Shown here: one piece after another, positions 19,506-27,364 of the stretch
Position numbering within the stretch: position 1 is the first letter of the stretch
How the letters are laid out: every line of letters begins with the position of its first letter
Source of the DNA: Pseudomonas gingeri
GTDB taxonomy: Bacteria; Pseudomonadota; Gammaproteobacteria; Pseudomonadales; Pseudomonadaceae
Length of the DNA stretch: 64,000 nt
NCBI RefSeq assembly: GCF_013385425.1
Contig: NZ_JACAQA010000010.1
Location: 185,804 to 249,803 of the forward strand
Direction of reading: 5' to 3'
Notes under the pieces: generated by a model
The model's database searches: none
What the model was told of the DNA's origin: nothing
Seen by the model: only the letters and a program-made list of their open reading frames with translations
Program-made: the position numbers and the translations under genes

Positions 19506-20123
19506 ATGTTTTTGCGCCACCTCGTTGTTTTCAGCCTGATCGCCCTGCTCGCCGGTTGCGCGGGCTTCGGTGCCCGTGAGTCCGTTGAAGGGCACGGCGA
19601 CCCGGCCCTCTGGGCCAAGCACAAACAGCAATTGAGCAGCCTCGACGGCTGGCAGATCAATGGCAAGGTCGGTATCCGCGCACCGAAGGATTCCGGTAGC
19701 GGCACCCTGTTCTGGCTGCAACGCCAGGATTACTACGACATTCGCCTGTCCGGCCCGTTGGGGCGCGGCGCTGCCCGCCTGACCGGGCGTCCCGGCCAGG
19801 TGAGCCTGGAGGTCGCCAACCAGGGCCGCTATGCCGCCACCAGCCCCGAGGCCCTGCTCCAGGAGCAATTGGGCTGGGAGCTGCCGGTGTCCCATCTGGT
19901 CTGGTGGGTCCGTGGCCTGCCCGCGCCGGACAGCAAGAGCCGCCTGAGCCTGGACAACGACAGCCGCCTGGCCTCCCTCGAACAGGATGGCTGGCAGGTC
20001 GAGTACCTGAGCTACAGCGAGCAGAACGGCTACTGGTTGCCCGAGCGCATCAAGCTGCACGGCCGCGACCTCGACGTGACCCTGGTGATCAAGGACTGGC
20101 AGCCGCGCCAGCTGGGCCAGTGA
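19506..20123 (+). CDS. lolB: Outer-membrane lipoprotein receptor LolB
   Basis: 205 aa. LolB takes lipoproteins from the periplasmic carrier LolA and inserts them in the outer membrane. The N-terminus MFLRHLVVFSLIALLAGC is a lipoprotein signal (lipobox LAGC). The body has the LolB pattern (WQINGKVGIRAP, SGTLFWLQ, LPVSHLVWWVRGLP). It starts 4 bp after the TPR lipoprotein gene, and ispE begins 1 bp after its stop, so the three form one operon. The lolB-ispE linkage is typical of gammaproteobacteria. Confidence 0.95.
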   Translation: MFLRHLVVFSLIALLAGCAGFGARESVEGHGDPALWAKHKQQLSSLDGWQINGKVGIRAPKDSGSGTLFWLQRQDYYDIRLSGPLGRGAARLTGRPGQVSLEVANQGRYAATSPEALLQEQLGWELPVSHLVWWVRGLPAPDSKSRLSLDNDSRLASLEQDGWQVEYLSYSEQNGYWLPERIKLHGRDLDVTLVIKDWQPRQLGQ

Positions 20124-20124
20124 C

Positions 20125-20976
20125 ATGAGCGCCGCCCGCCTGACGCTGCCGTCGCCGGCCAAGCTCAACCTGATGCTGCATATCCTTGGTCGCCGCGCGG
20201 ACGGTTATCACGAGTTGCAGACGTTGTTTCAGTTTCTCGACTACGGCGACGAACTGAGCTTCGCCGCGCGTGACGACGGCGTGATCCAGCTGCACACCGA
20301 ATTCGAAGGCGTGCCCCACGACAGCAACCTGATCGTGCGCGCCGCGAAAAAACTCCAGGAACAATCGGGCAGCCCCCTGGGCGTGGATATCTGGATCGAA
20401 AAAATCCTGCCCATGGGCGGCGGCATCGGCGGCGGCAGCTCGAATGCCGCGACGACTTTGCTCGGCCTCAATCACCTCTGGCAACTGGGCTGGGACGAAG
20501 ATCGCCTGGCCGCGCTGGGCCTGACACTGGGCGCCGACGTGCCGGTTTTCGTCCGTGGCCACGCGGCTTTCGCCGAAGGCGTGGGGGAAAAACTCACCCC
20601 GGTAGACCCCGAAGAACCCTGGTATGTCGTGCTCGTTCCGCAAGTCTCTGTAAGTACAGCAGAAATTTTTTCCGATCCGCTGTTGACACGTGACTCCGCG
20701 CCCATTAAAGTGCGCCCCGTTCCCAAGGGAAACAGTCGTAATGACTGCTTGCCGGTTGTCGCAAGGCGTTATCCAGAGGTACGTAACGCTTTGAATTTGT
20801 TAGGTAAATTTACCGAAGCAAAGTTAACCGGAACTGGAAGTTGTGTGTTTGGGGCCTTCCCAAACAAAGCTGAAGCTGATAAAGTCTCGGCCCTTCTTAC
20901 AGAGACCCAAACAGGGTTTGTGGCAAAGGGAAGCAATGTTTCGATGTTGCATCGCAAGCTGCAGAGTCTGCTCTAG
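20125..20976 (+). CDS. ispE: 4-diphosphocytidyl-2-C-methyl-D-erythritol kinase
   Basis: 283 aa. This is a GHMP-fold kinase that phosphorylates CDP-ME in the MEP isoprenoid pathway. The N-terminal LPSPAKLNLMLHILGRRADGYHEL and the ATP loop PMGGGIGGGSSNAA are present, and length is normal. The last ~300 bp are markedly more AT-rich than the rest and use less favoured codons. This fits a second function of that DNA, since it contains a near-consensus promoter pointing at tRNA-Gln and prs. Confidence 0.96.
   Translation: MSAARLTLPSPAKLNLMLHILGRRADGYHELQTLFQFLDYGDELSFAARDDGVIQLHTEFEGVPHDSNLIVRAAKKLQEQSGSPLGVDIWIEKILPMGGGIGGGSSNAATTLLGLNHLWQLGWDEDRLAALGLTLGADVPVFVRGHAAFAEGVGEKLTPVDPEEPWYVVLVPQVSVSTAEIFSDPLLTRDSAPIKVRPVPKGNSRNDCLPVVARRYPEVRNALNLLGKFTEAKLTGTGSCVFGAFPNKAEADKVSALLTETQTGFVAKGSNVSMLHRKLQSLL
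20683..20711 (+). promoter_or_regulatory. Sigma70-type promoter inside ispE, reading into tRNA-Gln and prs
   Basis: A perfect -35 TTGACA (20683-20688), a 17-bp spacer and TAAAGT (20706-20711, 4/6 match to TATAAT) lie within the ispE coding sequence, about 300 bp upstream of tRNA-Gln. In E. coli prs also has promoter(s) far upstream near ispE. Predicted start about 20718. Confidence 0.6.
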
Positions 20977-21010
20977 GAATCGAGTACTGGGTACTCGTTG
21001 CAACAGATAC

Positions 21011-21085
21011 AGGGGCGTCGCCAAGCGGTAAGGCAGCAGGTTTTGATCCTGCCATGCGTTGGTTCGAATCCAGCCGCCCCTGCCA
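21011..21085 (+). tRNA. tRNA-Gln (anticodon TTG)
   Basis: 75 nt including an encoded CCA. The acceptor strands AGGGGCG and CGCCCCT pair perfectly. The anticodon loop TTTTGAT between GCAGG and CCTGC gives anticodon TTG. The T-loop TTCGAAT is standard. It lies between ispE and prs, as in other Pseudomonas. Confidence 0.97.
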
Positions 21086-21131
21086 TTTTCCTATACTCAT
21101 CCAGGTTACCCTCAGCCTTCAGGTACTGCGC

Positions 21132-22073
21132 GTGTCCAAGATGATGGTCTTTACGGGGAACGCTAACCCCGATCTGGCTCGGCGTGTTGTACGTCAGCTG
21201 CATATCCCTCTCGGTGACATCTCTGTCGGTAAATTCTCCGACGGCGAAATTACTGCCGAGATCAATGAAAACGTCCGCGGTAAAGACGTCTTCATTATTC
21301 AGCCGACGTGTGCTCCGACCAACGATAACCTGATGGAACTCGTCGTGATGGCTGATGCCTTCCGCCGTTCCTCAGCCACTCGAATCACTGCGGTGATCCC
21401 TTACTTTGGTTATGCCCGTCAGGATCGCCGTCCGCGTTCCGCGCGTGTGGCTATCAGCGCGAAAGTCGTTGCTGACATGCTCACCGTCGTCGGCATCGAC
21501 CGTGTTCTCACGGTTGACCTGCACGCAGACCAGATCCAGGGCTTCTTCGATATTCCGGTAGATAACATCTACGGCTCCCCCGTTCTGGTGGATGACATCG
21601 AAGACCAACGTTTCGAAAATCTGATGATCGTGTCTCCGGACATTGGTGGCGTCGTGCGTGCACGGGCCGTTGCCAAGTCGCTGGGCGTGGATCTGGGCAT
21701 CATCGACAAACGTCGTGAGAAGGCCAACCACTCCGAAGTGATGCACATCATCGGTGACGTCGAAGGCCGCACCTGTATTCTCGTCGATGACATGGTCGAC
21801 ACCGCCGGCACCCTGTGCCACGCGGCGAAGGCCCTCAAGGAACATGGCGCTGCCAAGGTCTTTGCCTACTGCACACACCCTGTGCTGTCGGGTCGCGCGA
21901 TCGAGAACATTGAAAATTCCGTGCTGGACGAGCTGGTGGTGACCAACACCATCCCGCTGTCCGCCGCAGCACAAGCCTGTGCGCGTATCCGTCAACTGGA
22001 TATCGCACCGGTAGTCGCCGAAGCGGTTCGCCGCATCAGCAACGAAGAATCGATCAGCGCGATGTTCCGCTAA
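21132..22073 (+). CDS. prs: Ribose-phosphate pyrophosphokinase (PRPP synthetase)
   Basis: 313 aa from GTG 21132 (VSKMMVFTGNANPDLARR). This gives the standard length, whereas the upstream ATG at 21054 lies inside the tRNA and is rejected. It makes PRPP from ribose-5-phosphate and ATP. The PRPP-binding motif CILVDDMVDTAGTL, the RQDRRPRSARVAISAK flexible loop and the DLHADQIQGFFD segment are all present. It is probably transcribed with tRNA-Gln from the promoter inside ispE and ends in a strong terminator. Confidence 0.97.
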   Translation: MSKMMVFTGNANPDLARRVVRQLHIPLGDISVGKFSDGEITAEINENVRGKDVFIIQPTCAPTNDNLMELVVMADAFRRSSATRITAVIPYFGYARQDRRPRSARVAISAKVVADMLTVVGIDRVLTVDLHADQIQGFFDIPVDNIYGSPVLVDDIEDQRFENLMIVSPDIGGVVRARAVAKSLGVDLGIIDKRREKANHSEVMHIIGDVEGRTCILVDDMVDTAGTLCHAAKALKEHGAAKVFAYCTHPVLSGRAIENIENSVLDELVVTNTIPLSAAAQACARIRQLDIAPVVAEAVRRISNEESISAMFR

Positions 22074-22105
22074 GGGCCCAGCCCTTTCGGATGTCTCGTT
22101 GACGA

Positions 22106-22146
22106 AAAGCGCCCCGCCCCAACACCTGTTGGGGCGGGGCTTTTTT
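22106..22146 (+). terminator. Strong Rho-independent terminator after prs
   Basis: A 14-bp perfect GC-rich stem: GCCCCGCCCCAACA (22111-22124) pairs with TGTTGGGGCGGGGC (22127-22140). It is followed by TTTTTT and preceded by AAAA that can extend the stem. It separates prs from rplY. Confidence 0.95.
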
Positions 22147-22211
22147 GCCCATACCGCCTTTAGCGCTGGTCGCAAACGCTAGGGTGGATGTGGTTAATTT
22201 GGAGAGTCAAC

Positions 22212-22802
22212 ATGAACGAATTTACCCTGAATGCTGAAGTGCGTTCCGACCTGGGGAAAGGTGCGAGCCGCCGCCTGCGTCGTCTCGCAAGCCTGGTTCC
22301 AGCTGTAGTCTACGGTGGCGAAAAAGCCCCTGAGTCCATCAGCATGCTGGCCAAAGAAGTTGCCAAACTGCTCGAAAACGAAGCGGCTTACAGCCACATC
22401 ATCGAGCTGAACATCGGCGGCGCCAAGCAGAACGTCATCATCAAGGCACTGCAACGTCACCCGGCCAAAGGCCACGTGCTGCACGCTGACTTCGTCCGCG
22501 TTGTCGCCGGTCAGAAACTGTCCGCTCACGTTCCTGTGCACTTCATCAACGAAGCAGCAGCAGTCAAGAAAGGCGGCGAGATTTCCCACGTTGTGGCCGA
22601 AGTCGAAGTAACCTGCCTGCCGAAAGATCTGCCTGAGTTCATCGAAGTCGACCTGGCTGATGCCGAAGTCGGTTCGATCATTCACCTGTCGGACCTCAAA
22701 GCTCCGAAAGGCGTTGAGTTCGTTGCACTGGCCCACGGTAACGACCTGGCTGTTGCCAACGTTCACGCGCCACGTGTTGCACCAGAAGCCGCTGCCGAGT
22801 AA
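22212..22802 (+). CDS. rplY: 50S ribosomal protein L25/general stress protein Ctc
   Basis: 196 aa, the long (Ctc/TL5) form with an N-terminal 5S rRNA-binding L25 domain and a C-terminal beta domain. The start MNEFTLNAEVRSDLGKG is conserved, and GGAGAG lies 6 bp upstream of ATG 22212. It has its own promoter region after the prs terminator. Next is pth after a 171-bp gap in which I see no gene. Confidence 0.96.
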   Translation: MNEFTLNAEVRSDLGKGASRRLRRLASLVPAVVYGGEKAPESISMLAKEVAKLLENEAAYSHIIELNIGGAKQNVIIKALQRHPAKGHVLHADFVRVVAGQKLSAHVPVHFINEAAAVKKGGEISHVVAEVEVTCLPKDLPEFIEVDLADAEVGSIIHLSDLKAPKGVEFVALAHGNDLAVANVHAPRVAPEAAAE

Positions 22803-22973
22803 TTTTTTACTCCGCAACGTCGGAGTCATGGAAACATCGCGAGCTGGCAAGTAGCGAGTAAAGCGGGCGGGATCGCGAAGTTTGCATCATGTAAATGAGC
22901 ATGTTTCGTCCACGTTCGCCGCTAGGCTCAATAGCCGCGATGTTATCCACAACTCCTAGGAAGGGCCCCTGTC

Positions 22974-23558
22974 GTGACTGCCATCAAACTGATCGTTGGC
23001 CTGGGAAATCCAGGCACCGAATACGAACAGACCCGGCATAACGCGGGGGCCCTTTTTGTTGAGCGCATCGCCCACGCCCAAGGTGTCAACCTGGTGGCCG
23101 ATCGCAAATATTTCGGCCTGACCGGGCGCTTCAGTCACCAGGGTCAGGATGTTCGTCTGTTGATCCCCACCACCTACATGAACCGTAGCGGCCAGGCCGT
23201 CTCGGCATTGGCTGGATTCTTCCGTATCACGCCTGAAGAAATCCTGGTGGCCCACGACGAACTGGACTTGCCTCCCGGCGTCGCCAAGCTCAAACAGGGC
23301 GGCGGACACGGCGGGCACAACGGCCTGCGCGACATCATCGCGCAGCTCGGCAACCAGAATACCTTTCACCGCCTGCGGCTTGGCATTGGCCACCCGGGCG
23401 TTGCCAGTATGGTTTCAAATTTTGTCCTGGGTCGTGCGCCACGCGCCGAACAGGAAAAACTCGATGCCAGCATCGATTTTGCCCTCGGCGTGCTGCCGGA
23501 TATCCTCGCCGGGGAATGGAACCGCGCGATGAAAAACCTGCACAGCCAGAAGGCCTGA
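22974..23558 (+). CDS. pth: Peptidyl-tRNA hydrolase
   Basis: 194 aa from GTG 22974, preceded by CTAGGAAGG. It cleaves peptidyl-tRNA released from stalled ribosomes. The catalytic His is in QTRHNAG (His22), with GLGNPGTEYE before it and the conserved TYMNRSGQAV and GGGHGGHNGL segments. The rplY-pth-ychF order is conserved in gammaproteobacteria. Confidence 0.97.
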   Translation: MTAIKLIVGLGNPGTEYEQTRHNAGALFVERIAHAQGVNLVADRKYFGLTGRFSHQGQDVRLLIPTTYMNRSGQAVSALAGFFRITPEEILVAHDELDLPPGVAKLKQGGGHGGHNGLRDIIAQLGNQNTFHRLRLGIGHPGVASMVSNFVLGRAPRAEQEKLDASIDFALGVLPDILAGEWNRAMKNLHSQKA

Positions 23559-23580
23559 CTCTTACCCGAGGGGAAACACC

Positions 23581-24681
23581 ATGGGATTCAACTGCGGCAT
23601 CGTCGGCCTGCCCAACGTCGGCAAATCCACCCTGTTCAACGCCCTGACCAAATCCGGTATCGCGGCGGAGAACTTCCCCTTCTGCACCATCGAGCCGAAC
23701 AGCGGCATCGTGCCGATGCCCGACCCGCGCCTGCAGGCCCTGGCCGAGATCGTCAAGCCCAAGCGCATCCTGCCGACCACCATGGAATTCGTCGACATCG
23801 CCGGCCTGGTGGCCGGCGCCTCGAAGGGTGAAGGCCTGGGCAACAAGTTCCTCGCCAACATCCGCGAGACCGATGCCATTGCCCACGTGGTCCGCTGCTT
23901 CGAAGACGAGAACGTGATTCACGTCTCCAACAGCGTCGACCCCAAGCGCGACATCGAGATCATCGACCTGGAACTGATCTTCGCCGACCTCGACAGCTGC
24001 GAGAAGCAACTGCAGAAAGTCACGCGCAACGCCAAGGGCGGTGACAAGGACGCCGTGGTGCAAAAGGGCCTGCTGGAGCAGTTGATCGCCCACTTCACCG
24101 AAGGCAAGCCGGCGCGCAGCCTGATGAAGAGCATGAGCGACGACGAGAAAGCGGTGATCCGTGGTTTCCACCTGCTGACCACCAAGCCGGTGATGTACAT
24201 CGCCAACGTTGCTGAAGACGGCTTCGAGAACAACCCGTTGCTGGATGTGGTCCGGGCCATTGCCGAGGAAGAAGGCGCGGTCGTGGTGCCGGTGTGCAAC
24301 AAGATCGAAGCGGAAATCGCCGAGCTGGAAGACGGCGAGGAGAAGGATATGTTCCTCGAGGCCCTGGGCCTTGAAGAGCCAGGCCTGAACCGCGTGATCC
24401 GTGCCGGTTACGAAATGCTTCACCTGCAGACCTACTTCACTGCCGGTGTCGAAGAAGTCCGCGCCTGGACCGTGCGTGTCGGTGCGACCGCGCCACAGGC
24501 CGCTGGTGTGATCCACACCGACTTCGAGAAAGGCTTTATCCGCGCCGAAGTGATCGCCTACAACGACTTCATCCAGTACAAGGGCGAAGCCGGGACCAAG
24601 GAAGCCGGTAAATGGCGTCTGGAAGGCAAGGAATACATCGTTAAAGACGGCGATGTGATGCACTTCCGTTTTAACGTGTAA
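23581..24681 (+). CDS. ychF: Redox-regulated ATPase YchF (Obg-like)
   Basis: 366 aa. A P-loop NTPase of the Obg family with G1 GLPNVGKST, G3 DIAGLVAGA and a modified G4 that explains ATP preference. A coiled-coil arm precedes a C-terminal TGS domain (YFTAGVEEVRAWTV, GFIRAEVI). It binds ribosomes and is linked to the oxidative stress response. It follows pth by 22 bp and ends in a terminator. Confidence 0.97.
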   Translation: MGFNCGIVGLPNVGKSTLFNALTKSGIAAENFPFCTIEPNSGIVPMPDPRLQALAEIVKPKRILPTTMEFVDIAGLVAGASKGEGLGNKFLANIRETDAIAHVVRCFEDENVIHVSNSVDPKRDIEIIDLELIFADLDSCEKQLQKVTRNAKGGDKDAVVQKGLLEQLIAHFTEGKPARSLMKSMSDDEKAVIRGFHLLTTKPVMYIANVAEDGFENNPLLDVVRAIAEEEGAVVVPVCNKIEAEIAELEDGEEKDMFLEALGLEEPGLNRVIRAGYEMLHLQTYFTAGVEEVRAWTVRVGATAPQAAGVIHTDFEKGFIRAEVIAYNDFIQYKGEAGTKEAGKWRLEGKEYIVKDGDVMHFRFNV

Positions 24682-24701
24682 GCGTTGCTGGAATCGAAGA
24701 A

Positions 24702-24725
24702 GCCGCGTTGATACGCGGCTTTTTT
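24702..24725 (+). terminator. Rho-independent terminator after ychF
   Basis: GCCGCGT (24702-24708), loop TGAT, ACGCGGC (24713-24719), then TTTTTT. It closes the rplY-pth-ychF unit and faces the convergent gene ending at 24756. Confidence 0.9.
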
Positions 24726-24755
24726 GTGGGCGTGATATCGACCCGCTATGCGCGA

Positions 24756-25349
24756 CTAGAACAGATAGCCCATGTAGATCGCGGCGCTACCACCGGCCTG
24801 CACGCCAGCGTTCATGCCGGCCATGACTACCGCGCCCTTGGCCGACTGCAGCAACTGCCGGTTGACCGTGGCAGAGGCAATGAGCGAGGTCGCCGGGTTG
24901 GAACTCACCGCCGCCGCCAACGCCAGCAGCTTGGGATCAAGCCCGAACAACAGGGCCGTGGCCGAACCGCCGACCACCAGACCCGCTGCCACCTCGGTAT
25001 ACAGGCAGGGCCCGGTGATATCGTCATCGGTCAGGTCACGACTGAGCAAGGCGTCGCTGACAAACACCTTGCCGGTACTGGGAAAAGCCTCCGCCGCGCC
25101 GGCTGCCCCCACGCTCTTGCCCTTGAGCTGGATATTGATCTTGCCGATACGCGGCAGGCGCGCGCCAAATCCGACACCCACCCCGACGCCACCGTAGCGG
25201 TAGCTGACGTCCTTGCCCTGGGGCGAACGCAGGATGATCGAACCGCCACTGCCGGCCAACAGGGCCACGCTCAGACCGCCGCCACTGGCGGTCTGATACT
25301 GCCAGCGACTTTCATTGACCGGGATCGGGATCGGGATGTTGTAGCTCAT
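24756..25349 (-). CDS. Gly/Ala-rich protein of unknown function
   Basis: 197 aa from ATG 25349 (MSYNIPIPIPVNE). I do not recognise the family. A Gly-rich N-terminal half includes YRYGGVGVGVGFG and a lysine-rich beta-like stretch (KINIQLKGKS). The C-terminal half has two hydrophobic, small-residue segments (LYTEVAAGLVVGGSATALLFG; GAVVMAGMNAGVQAGGSAA) that could insert in a membrane. There is no signal peptide. It lies 4 bp downstream of a DUF3592-type membrane protein gene, so the two form an operon and probably act together. A pore-like or envelope protein is possible, but I make no firm call. Confidence 0.6.
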   Translation of the reverse strand: MSYNIPIPIPVNESRWQYQTASGGGLSVALLAGSGGSIILRSPQGKDVSYRYGGVGVGVGFGARLPRIGKINIQLKGKSVGAAGAAEAFPSTGKVFVSDALLSRDLTDDDITGPCLYTEVAAGLVVGGSATALLFGLDPKLLALAAAVSSNPATSLIASATVNRQLLQSAKGAVVMAGMNAGVQAGGSAAIYMGYLF

Positions 25350-25353
25350 ACGT

Positions 25354-25797
25354 TCAAAGTCCTTTAAGTGAATGAACCGCACCACGACCGCGCTGACGGA
25401 CACCCCTTGTCAGGCCGGCAATGATGAACACCAGACCGATACCAGCCAGTACCCCGGGAGTGCCCCACAGTGCGGCCGGGTCATCGATAACGGCGCTACT
25501 GGCCGGCTGCTCGGGCAGGTAATACACCCGCACCCTCTGATCCTTCTGGTAGCCGAAAATAAACCCGCCCTGGGGGTAGGAGATCTTTTCACCACCGCTG
25601 GCGGTGAAGGCAATTTCAGGATGTGAACCACCGGCATTCAAGTGGCTGACGATGCCATCGGCGGTTTGTGCGTGGGCGAGGAATTCGCGTCGATCAAGGG
25701 TGAGATTGACGGCAATGCCCAACAAGACGATACCGATCAGGGCAAAGAGCAGACCCTGCAATATCTTCCCGAGGCGTGACGGGGTGGAGTTAGCCAT
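25354..25797 (-). CDS. DUF3592-like membrane protein
   Basis: 147 aa from ATG 25797. There is one transmembrane helix near residues 12-32 (ILQGLLFALIGIVLLGIAV) and a second near 115-135 (GVLAGIGLVFIIAGLTRG). Between them is an extracytoplasmic beta domain with the DUF3592 pattern (GIVSHL... HPEIAFTASGGEKI... QRVRVYYLPEQP). Function unknown. It is 4 bp upstream of the Gly/Ala-rich gene at 24756-25349. Confidence 0.75.
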   Translation of the reverse strand: MANSTPSRLGKILQGLLFALIGIVLLGIAVNLTLDRREFLAHAQTADGIVSHLNAGGSHPEIAFTASGGEKISYPQGGFIFGYQKDQRVRVYYLPEQPASSAVIDDPAALWGTPGVLAGIGLVFIIAGLTRGVRQRGRGAVHSLKGL

Positions 25798-25949
25798 GGC
25801 TTCTCTCGGTATTCGTCCATGAAAGAGGATGGTCAGGATAGCAAGAAACCTTCGGGAAGTGCTTTGTACAGCACGACGGGTGAGGCATGTTCGAGTATTG
25901 CGACGTGCTGACCGAAGCAAGGAAAGTATTGAGAATCCCAGGACTGACT

Positions 25950-25999
25950 GAGCTGTAATGAGCTTTATTGAGCCGTAATGAGCCGTAACGAGCTATAAC
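25950..25999 (+). repeat. Five tandem 10-bp repeats (GAGCNGTAAY)
   Basis: Five consecutive units are GAGCTGTAAT, GAGCTTTATT, GAGCCGTAAT, GAGCCGTAAC and GAGCTATAAC. The array sits in the 377-bp gap between the DUF3592 gene and the diguanylate cyclase gene and runs directly into the Fic-like remnant. The 10-bp period is close to one helical turn. Most of the rest of the gap (25798-25949 and 26120-26174) holds nothing I can identify. Confidence 0.7.
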
Positions 26000-26071
26000 T
26001 CGCGCCTGGAGGGCAACCGTTACTCCTTGCTCGCCACCGAGGAGTTGTTCAAGAGTGGCGCTACCGGCTGA
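25997..26071 (+). pseudogene. Remnant resembling the N-terminal motif of a Fic-family protein
   Basis: A reading frame entering from the tandem repeat gives NSRLEGNRYSLLATEELFKSG and then a stop at 26069-26071. This resembles the conserved S-x-I-E-G-N-x-(Y/L)-(S/T)-L motif near the N-terminus of Fic/DOC proteins. No start codon and no HPFxxGNGR active-site motif are present, so at most it is a 25-residue scrap. The match is from memory and short. Confidence 0.3.
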
Positions 26072-26174
26072 CGATGAAGCAGACCGAGAACTGGATCAGT
26101 GCCGGTCGCCCTTTGCAGGGTTAAGCATGCGTGCAAGTGAGATCGACCAGTTGCCGAGTGCACCTACAGCGCAA

Positions 26175-27239
26175 TCAAGCCAGCGCCACTTCCACCCTGT
26201 TGCGCCCAGCTGACTTACCCTCGTAGAGCGCGCGATCGGCCCGCGCAATAGCGTTGCTCAGCGCCTCCTGGGCCCGATATTGGGTAATGCCGATGGACAG
26301 GGTCACGCTGACTTTATGACCGTCACTGTCAATCACCAACGCCTGGATCGCCTTGCGTATGCGCTCCGCGCTTACAGCCGCCTGATCAAGATCGGTTTCC
26401 GGCAATACCGCCAGAAACTCTTCGCCACCCCAGCGCCCGATAAAATCCTGTTCGCGCATTGAGTGCTTGAGTACCAGGCTCACCGCATCAAGCACCCGGT
26501 CGCCGATATCGTGACCGTACTGATCATTGACGTGCTTGAAGTGGTCGATATCCATCAACATCAAGGTCAGGTTGCCGGGGCATCGATGGTGCCGCGCCAG
26601 TTCCTTCTCGGTCAGCGCAATCATGTGCCGGCGGTTGAACAGGCCGGTTAAGGAGTCTGTCGTTGCCATCCGCGCCAGGCTCCTGTGGGCACGGGTCACC
26701 GTGACCACATAGAACAGCGCCAGGTAGCTGAACATGCAGAACACCACGGTCAGGTTGAAAATGTGCACACCCAACAGGGCATTGGAGGAAATGGGTTGCA
26801 GGGGCTGGATGTACCACATGAGCGCATCCAGCCCCACATAGTAGGCCCACAGGCAAGCCGCGAGGATCCAGGCGCTACGGGCACGCATGGTCACGAACAG
26901 GGGCGGAATGAACATCAGCAGGAAATAATGGAAGCCGCTTTCCCAGCCAATCAGTACCGTTCCCAACCCTGCGTGCACCAGCACTTCAGCGCGGATCAGC
27001 AGGATCGCCAGCCGATTGCGCCGTTGGCTGAACGCGCGATAGGCGTAGACATACATGGCCACGCTGATCACGTTGACCCAGGCCAGGATGGGTGAACCCA
27101 GCATGAGAAAAATGAAGAGAAAAGCGACGTCCACAGCACCAGCCAACTGGCAGCAACGCATGGAAAGCTGCCAGAACTCGGGACGCGCATAACTCTTGTG
27201 CTGGTTTTCCGGGGAAGTCCCTGACATCAAACCTGTCAC
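26175..27239 (-). CDS. Membrane-bound diguanylate cyclase (GGDEF)
   Basis: 354 aa. Six or so hydrophobic helices fill residues ~30-190. A GGDEF domain follows (TTDSLTGLFNRRHM ... GGEEF at 271-275). GGEEF is an active-site variant compatible with c-di-GMP synthesis. The allosteric I-site R-E-Q-D lies five residues before it, so product inhibition is likely. The membrane part resembles the uncharacterised sensor of many Pseudomonas cyclases; its signal is unknown. It stands alone, downstream of a chemoreceptor gene on the same strand. Confidence 0.92.
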   Translation of the reverse strand: MTGLMSGTSPENQHKSYARPEFWQLSMRCCQLAGAVDVAFLFIFLMLGSPILAWVNVISVAMYVYAYRAFSQRRNRLAILLIRAEVLVHAGLGTVLIGWESGFHYFLLMFIPPLFVTMRARSAWILAACLWAYYVGLDALMWYIQPLQPISSNALLGVHIFNLTVVFCMFSYLALFYVVTVTRAHRSLARMATTDSLTGLFNRRHMIALTEKELARHHRCPGNLTLMLMDIDHFKHVNDQYGHDIGDRVLDAVSLVLKHSMREQDFIGRWGGEEFLAVLPETDLDQAAVSAERIRKAIQALVIDSDGHKVSVTLSIGITQYRAQEALSNAIARADRALYEGKSAGRNRVEVALA

Positions 27240-27364
27240 CTCAGGTTCCGGTTATGATTCCCGGTCCCTATGTAGGTTGACTACCTGATAGCCGACAGCT
27301 AAGTAGAGCCTGAAGTGTAGTGAATCGCCAGGGGATCGGCCAGCCCAAAAATGGCACATTGCCT

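Noticed and set aside
17672..19705. 677-aa open frame antisense to the TPR lipoprotein gene
   Set aside because: Shadow of a TPR gene; no start signals, and the sense frame has a lipobox and repeats.
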